A DNA stretch of 64,000 nt. Origin: Pseudoruegeria aquimaris (GTDB lineage: Bacteria > Pseudomonadota > Alphaproteobacteria > Rhodobacterales > Rhodobacteraceae). The notes beneath the pieces were generated by a model that was not told where the DNA came from, searched no databases, and saw only the letters and a program-made list of their open reading frames with translations. This document shows, piece after piece, positions 61,176 to 64,000 of this stretch; the first letter of the stretch is position 1; each line of letters begins with the position of its first letter. The stretch spans positions 83,367 through 147,366 of the forward strand of contig NZ_FWFQ01000008.1 of assembly GCF_900172235.1 (NCBI RefSeq). The letters run 5' to 3'. Position numbers and translations under genes: made by a program.

Positions 61176-63836
61176 TTACACGAGCCGCGGGTTCGGCTTT
61201 GCGCCGTCGATGTCGTATTTCTTGAGGGCTGCTTCGAGATCTTTCCTGCTCACCGCGCCTTCGCGGTAGAGATCGACCATCGCGGCAGCGGCGATGTGGT
61301 TGGCGTCCACTTCGAAGAAGCGGCGCAGGTTCACGCGGCTGTCGGAGCGGCCGAAGCCATCGGTGCCCAGGACCGTGAAGCGCTGGCCTTCCGGGATGAA
61401 GCCCCGGATCTGCTCGGCGTAGTTCTTCATGTAGTCCGTGGCGCAGACGATCGGGCCCTTGGAGCCTTCCAGCACTTCCGTCACATAGGCCTTCTTCGGC
61501 TCGGCAAGCGGATTCAGGCGGTTGTGGCGCGCGGCGTCCTGGCCGTCGCGGGCCAGCTCGTTGAGGCTGGTGGCGGACCAGATGTCGGAGGTGACGCCGA
61601 AATCTTCCTTCAGCATTTCCGCGGCTTTCAGCGCCTGCATCAGGATCGTGCCGGAGCCCATCAGGTTCACGTGCTTCTTGCCCGGCTTCCTGGTTTCGGA
61701 GAAGCGGTAGAGCCCCTTGATGATGCCTTCCTCGGTGCCCATGGGCATGTCGGGGTGGGCATAGTTCTCGTTCATCAGGGTCAGGTAGAAATACACGTCT
61801 TCCTGATCGACATACATCCGCTGCAGGCCATGCTGGATGATCACGGCCACCTCGTATTGGAAGGTCGGATCGTAGCTGATGCAGTTCGGGATGGTGCCCG
61901 CCAGGATGTGGCTGTGGCCGTCCTCGTGCTGCAGGCCTTCACCGTTGAGCGTGGTGCGCCCGGCGGTGCCGCCCAGCATGAAGCCGCGCGCACGGCTGTC
62001 GCCGGCGGCCCAGGCCAGATCGCCGATCCGTTGGAAGCCGAACATCGAGTAGTAGATGTAGAAGGGGATCATCGGCACGCCGTGGTTGGAATAGGACGTT
62101 GCCGCCGCGATCCAGTCGGCCATGGCGCCGGCCTCGTTGATGCCTTCCTGCAGCACCTGCCCGTCCACGCTCTCCTTGTAGAAGGACATCTGGTCGGCGT
62201 CCTGCGGGGTGTAGAGCTGGCCGAGCGGGTTGTAGATGCCCACCGAGCGGAACAGCCCCTCCATGCCGAAGGTGCGGCTTTCGTCGGGCACGATCGGCAC
62301 CACCTGCTTGCCGATCTTCTTGTCGCGCAGCAGCGTGGTGAGGATGCGCACGAAGGCCATCGTCGTGGAGATCTCGCGCTCGCCGGTGCCCTTGAGCTGG
62401 GCGGCGAATTTCTCCAGCGGCGGGATTTCGAGGGAAGGCGCATCGTGGAAGCGCTGCGGGAAGGCGCCGCCGAGCGCCTTGCGGCGATCCGCGAGATAGG
62501 CCTTCTGCGCGTTGTTGAGCGTGACGAAGGGGGCCTTGCCCACGTCTTCGTCGCTGACCGGGATCTGGAACCGGTCGCGGAAGGCGCGCAGCTGCTCTTC
62601 GTTCAGCTTCTTCTGCTGGTGGGTGGTGTTCTGCCCCTCACCGGCGGAGCCCATGCCGTGACCTTTCACGGTCTTCACCAGGAGGCAGGTGGGCTGACCC
62701 TTGGTTTCCGTGGCCCGTTTGAAGGCGGTGTAGACCTTCTCGGGGTCGTGGCCGCCGCGGCGCAGCGCCCAGATCTGATCGTCCGTCCAGTCTTCCACCA
62801 GCTTGGCCGTCTCCGGGTATTTGCCGAAGAAATGCTTGCGGATGTAGGCGCCGTCCTTGGATTTGAACGTCTGGTAGTCGCCGTCCAGCGTCTCGTCCAT
62901 CAGCTGGCGCAGGCGGCCGGAGGTGTCCTTCTCCAGCAGCTCGTCCCAGCCCTTGCCCCAGAGGAGCTTGATGACGTTCCAGCCGGCACCGCGGAAATCG
63001 CCTTCGAGTTCCTGCACGATCTTGTGGTTGCCGCGCACCGGGCCATCGAGGCGTTGCAGGTTGCAGTTGATGACGAAAATCAGGTTGTCGAGCCCCTCGC
63101 GCGCCGCGAGATCGATCGCGCCGCGGCTTTCGGGCTCGTCCATCTCGCCGTCGCCGAGGAAGCACCACACCTTGCGGTCGGCCATGTCGATCAGGCCGCG
63201 GTTGTGCATGTATTTCATGAACCGCGCCTGGTAGATCGCCATCAGCGGGCCGAGGCCCATGGAGACCGTCGGGAACTGCCAGTAGTCCGGCATCAGCCAG
63301 GGGTGCGGGTAGGAGGAAAGCCCCTTGCCGTCCACCTCGGAGCGGAAGTTCAGCAGCTGTTCCTCGCTGATGCGCCCTTCCATGAACGAGCGCGCGTAGA
63401 TGCCGGGGATCACGTGGCCCTGGAAGAACACGAGGTCGCCGCCGTGGATCGCGGATTTCGCGCGCCAGAAGTGGTTCAGGCCGATGTCATACATCACCGC
63501 GGAAGAGGCGAAGGAGGCGATGTGCCCGCCGTATTCGCTGCTTTCCTTGTTGCGGCGCACCACCGTGGCCATGGCGTTCCAGCGGTTGATGGTGCGGATG
63601 CGCCATTCCATTTCCAGATCGCCGGGGAACTCGAGCTGATCGTCCGCCGGGATGGTGTTCTGGTAAGGGGTGGTTGCCGAGAAGGGCAGGTTGGCCCCGG
63701 CGGCACGGGCCTGCTGGACGGCCTTGTCCAGCAGGAAATGCGCGCGGTCGGCGCCGTCCCGGGCGATCACATCCTCGATGGCTTCCTGCCATTCCTGTGA
63801 TTCTACGGGATCGATGTCAGGGGTCTGACCACTCAT
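61176..63836 (-). CDS. aceE: Pyruvate dehydrogenase E1, homodimeric type
   Basis: An 886-residue thiamine-diphosphate enzyme, the same size as E. coli AceE (887). Motifs seen are YQNTIP (58-63), ASFASSAVMYDIGLNHFWR (108-126), the ThDP/Mg motif GDGEMDEPES...NCN (228-237 and 257-259), and TVKGHGMGSAGEGQNTTHQQKK. The homodimeric type decarboxylates pyruvate and acetylates the lipoyl arms. AAGGGAGGAAA precedes the ATG. A phaB-like gene ends 24 bases upstream, so the operon may start further outside the window. Confidence 0.97.
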   Translation of the reverse strand: MSGQTPDIDPVESQEWQEAIEDVIARDGADRAHFLLDKAVQQARAAGANLPFSATTPYQNTIPADDQLEFPGDLEMEWRIRTINRWNAMATVVRRNKESSEYGGHIASFASSAVMYDIGLNHFWRAKSAIHGGDLVFFQGHVIPGIYARSFMEGRISEEQLLNFRSEVDGKGLSSYPHPWLMPDYWQFPTVSMGLGPLMAIYQARFMKYMHNRGLIDMADRKVWCFLGDGEMDEPESRGAIDLAAREGLDNLIFVINCNLQRLDGPVRGNHKIVQELEGDFRGAGWNVIKLLWGKGWDELLEKDTSGRLRQLMDETLDGDYQTFKSKDGAYIRKHFFGKYPETAKLVEDWTDDQIWALRRGGHDPEKVYTAFKRATETKGQPTCLLVKTVKGHGMGSAGEGQNTTHQQKKLNEEQLRAFRDRFQIPVSDEDVGKAPFVTLNNAQKAYLADRRKALGGAFPQRFHDAPSLEIPPLEKFAAQLKGTGEREISTTMAFVRILTTLLRDKKIGKQVVPIVPDESRTFGMEGLFRSVGIYNPLGQLYTPQDADQMSFYKESVDGQVLQEGINEAGAMADWIAAATSYSNHGVPMIPFYIYYSMFGFQRIGDLAWAAGDSRARGFMLGGTAGRTTLNGEGLQHEDGHSHILAGTIPNCISYDPTFQYEVAVIIQHGLQRMYVDQEDVYFYLTLMNENYAHPDMPMGTEEGIIKGLYRFSETRKPGKKHVNLMGSGTILMQALKAAEMLKEDFGVTSDIWSATSLNELARDGQDAARHNRLNPLAEPKKAYVTEVLEGSKGPIVCATDYMKNYAEQIRGFIPEGQRFTVLGTDGFGRSDSRVNLRRFFEVDANHIAAAAMVDLYREGAVSRKDLEAALKKYDIDGAKPNPRLV

Positions 63837-63860
63837 GTTCTGATTTCCTCCCTTGAGGGG

Positions 63861-64000
63861 TTAGGCCATGTACTGGCCGCCATTGGCGGAGATGGTGGAG
63901 CCGGTGATGAAGGCGGCGTCATCCGCGGCGAGGAAGGCCACGCAGCGGGCGATCTCCTCGGCTTCGCCGAGCCGGCCGACCGGGATCTGCGGCAGGATGA
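63861..64000 (-). CDS. Acetoacetyl-CoA reductase-like SDR (partial, 3' end only)
   Basis: The last 46 residues of a short-chain dehydrogenase continue beyond the window edge. They read ILPQIPVGRLGEAEEIARCV, then FLAADDAAFITGSTISANGG and QYMA, typical of PhaB/FabG-like acetoacetyl-CoA reductases of polyhydroxybutyrate synthesis; the STISANGGQYMA ending is characteristic of PhaB. It points in the same direction as aceE with a 24-base gap, so cotranscription with pyruvate dehydrogenase is possible. Confidence 0.7.
   Translation of the reverse strand, partial: ILPQIPVGRLGEAEEIARCVAFLAADDAAFITGSTISANGGQYMA

Noticed and set aside
60468..63800. Very long plus-strand open frame (over 1100 codons) across aceE
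   Set aside because: It is antisense to aceE and aceF, whose motifs and RBS are unambiguous; the translated text is low-complexity His/Val/Arg-rich, as expected of a GC-rich shadow frame.
1..64000. CRISPR arrays, insertion sequences, prophage genes
   Set aside because: No regularly spaced repeats, transposase motifs or phage structural genes were found.

Overview
The window looks like chromosome of a high-GC alphaproteobacterium of the Rhodobacteraceae (Roseobacter/Rhodobacter group); the genus cannot be fixed from sequence alone. The evidence is the ribBA-ribH-nusB order, the tight SPOR lipoprotein-dacC-tmk-holB-tatD-MBL block, a GTTC-N7-GTTC LexA site in front of mmcB, a tRNA-His gene without G-1 and with A73, and short GC-rich intergenic repeats. 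There is no phage, insertion sequence, CRISPR array, rRNA operon or origin.

Layout. 1-3.6 kb: riboflavin synthesis and nusB, a small membrane protein, an aminoglycoside-phosphotransferase-like kinase, mmcB and tRNA-His. 4.0-8.7 kb: a PotABCD-type polyamine ABC transporter. 8.9-15.3 kb (minus strand): AEC transporter, PhnP-like hydrolase, TatD, DNA polymerase III delta', thymidylate kinase, D,D-carboxypeptidase and SPOR lipoprotein. 15.5-16.6 kb: tRNA-Ser and a protein very close to E. coli 7-alpha-hydroxysteroid dehydrogenase. 16.8-21.7 kb: the DabA/DabB inorganic-carbon pump with a divergent LysR regulator. 21.8-26.6 kb: pstSCAB behind a three-unit Pho box, without phoU, phoB or phoR alongside. 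26.6-31.6 kb (minus strand): an accessory run of a GlxA-type regulator, a lipoprotein, two membrane proteins, an NmrA-like protein and a possible 53-residue ORF, then two decayed genes (an SDR and an AraC regulator).

31.8-35.5 kb: an isoquinoline-oxidoreductase-type molybdoenzyme (2Fe-2S subunit, Tat-exported Mo subunit, diheme cytochrome, membrane protein). 35.5-36.9 kb: an alanine/glycine:cation symporter. 37.0-44.7 kb: a maltose/alpha-glucoside regulon in which LacI-type repressor plus malK diverge from alpha-glucosidase-malEFG, with two GAAAGCGCTTT operators between them. 44.8-54.1 kb: a divergent gene set that reads as one sugar-acid pathway (GntR, Gfo/Idh, beta-decarboxylating dehydrogenase; TctCBA transporter, ABM monooxygenase-like protein, lactonase-like MBL protein, OtnK, OtnC), almost all translationally coupled. 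54.3-64.0 kb: an rRNA methyltransferase-like protein, monomeric NADP isocitrate dehydrogenase, and a pyruvate dehydrogenase operon (aceE-aceF-lipoyl-lpd) directly downstream of a phaB-like gene cut by the window edge.

Cross-cutting signals. In all four transporter operons whose binding-protein gene precedes a permease gene, a strong GC hairpin lies between the two (6357, 23005, 42221, 48795). Two copies of a multi-stem repeat, with three covarying base pairs, sit at the ends of the mal and tct-otn operons between convergent genes (44718-44803 and 54115-54227). The best candidate for undescribed biology is the 44.8-54.1 kb sugar-acid cluster, whose substrate is unknown.
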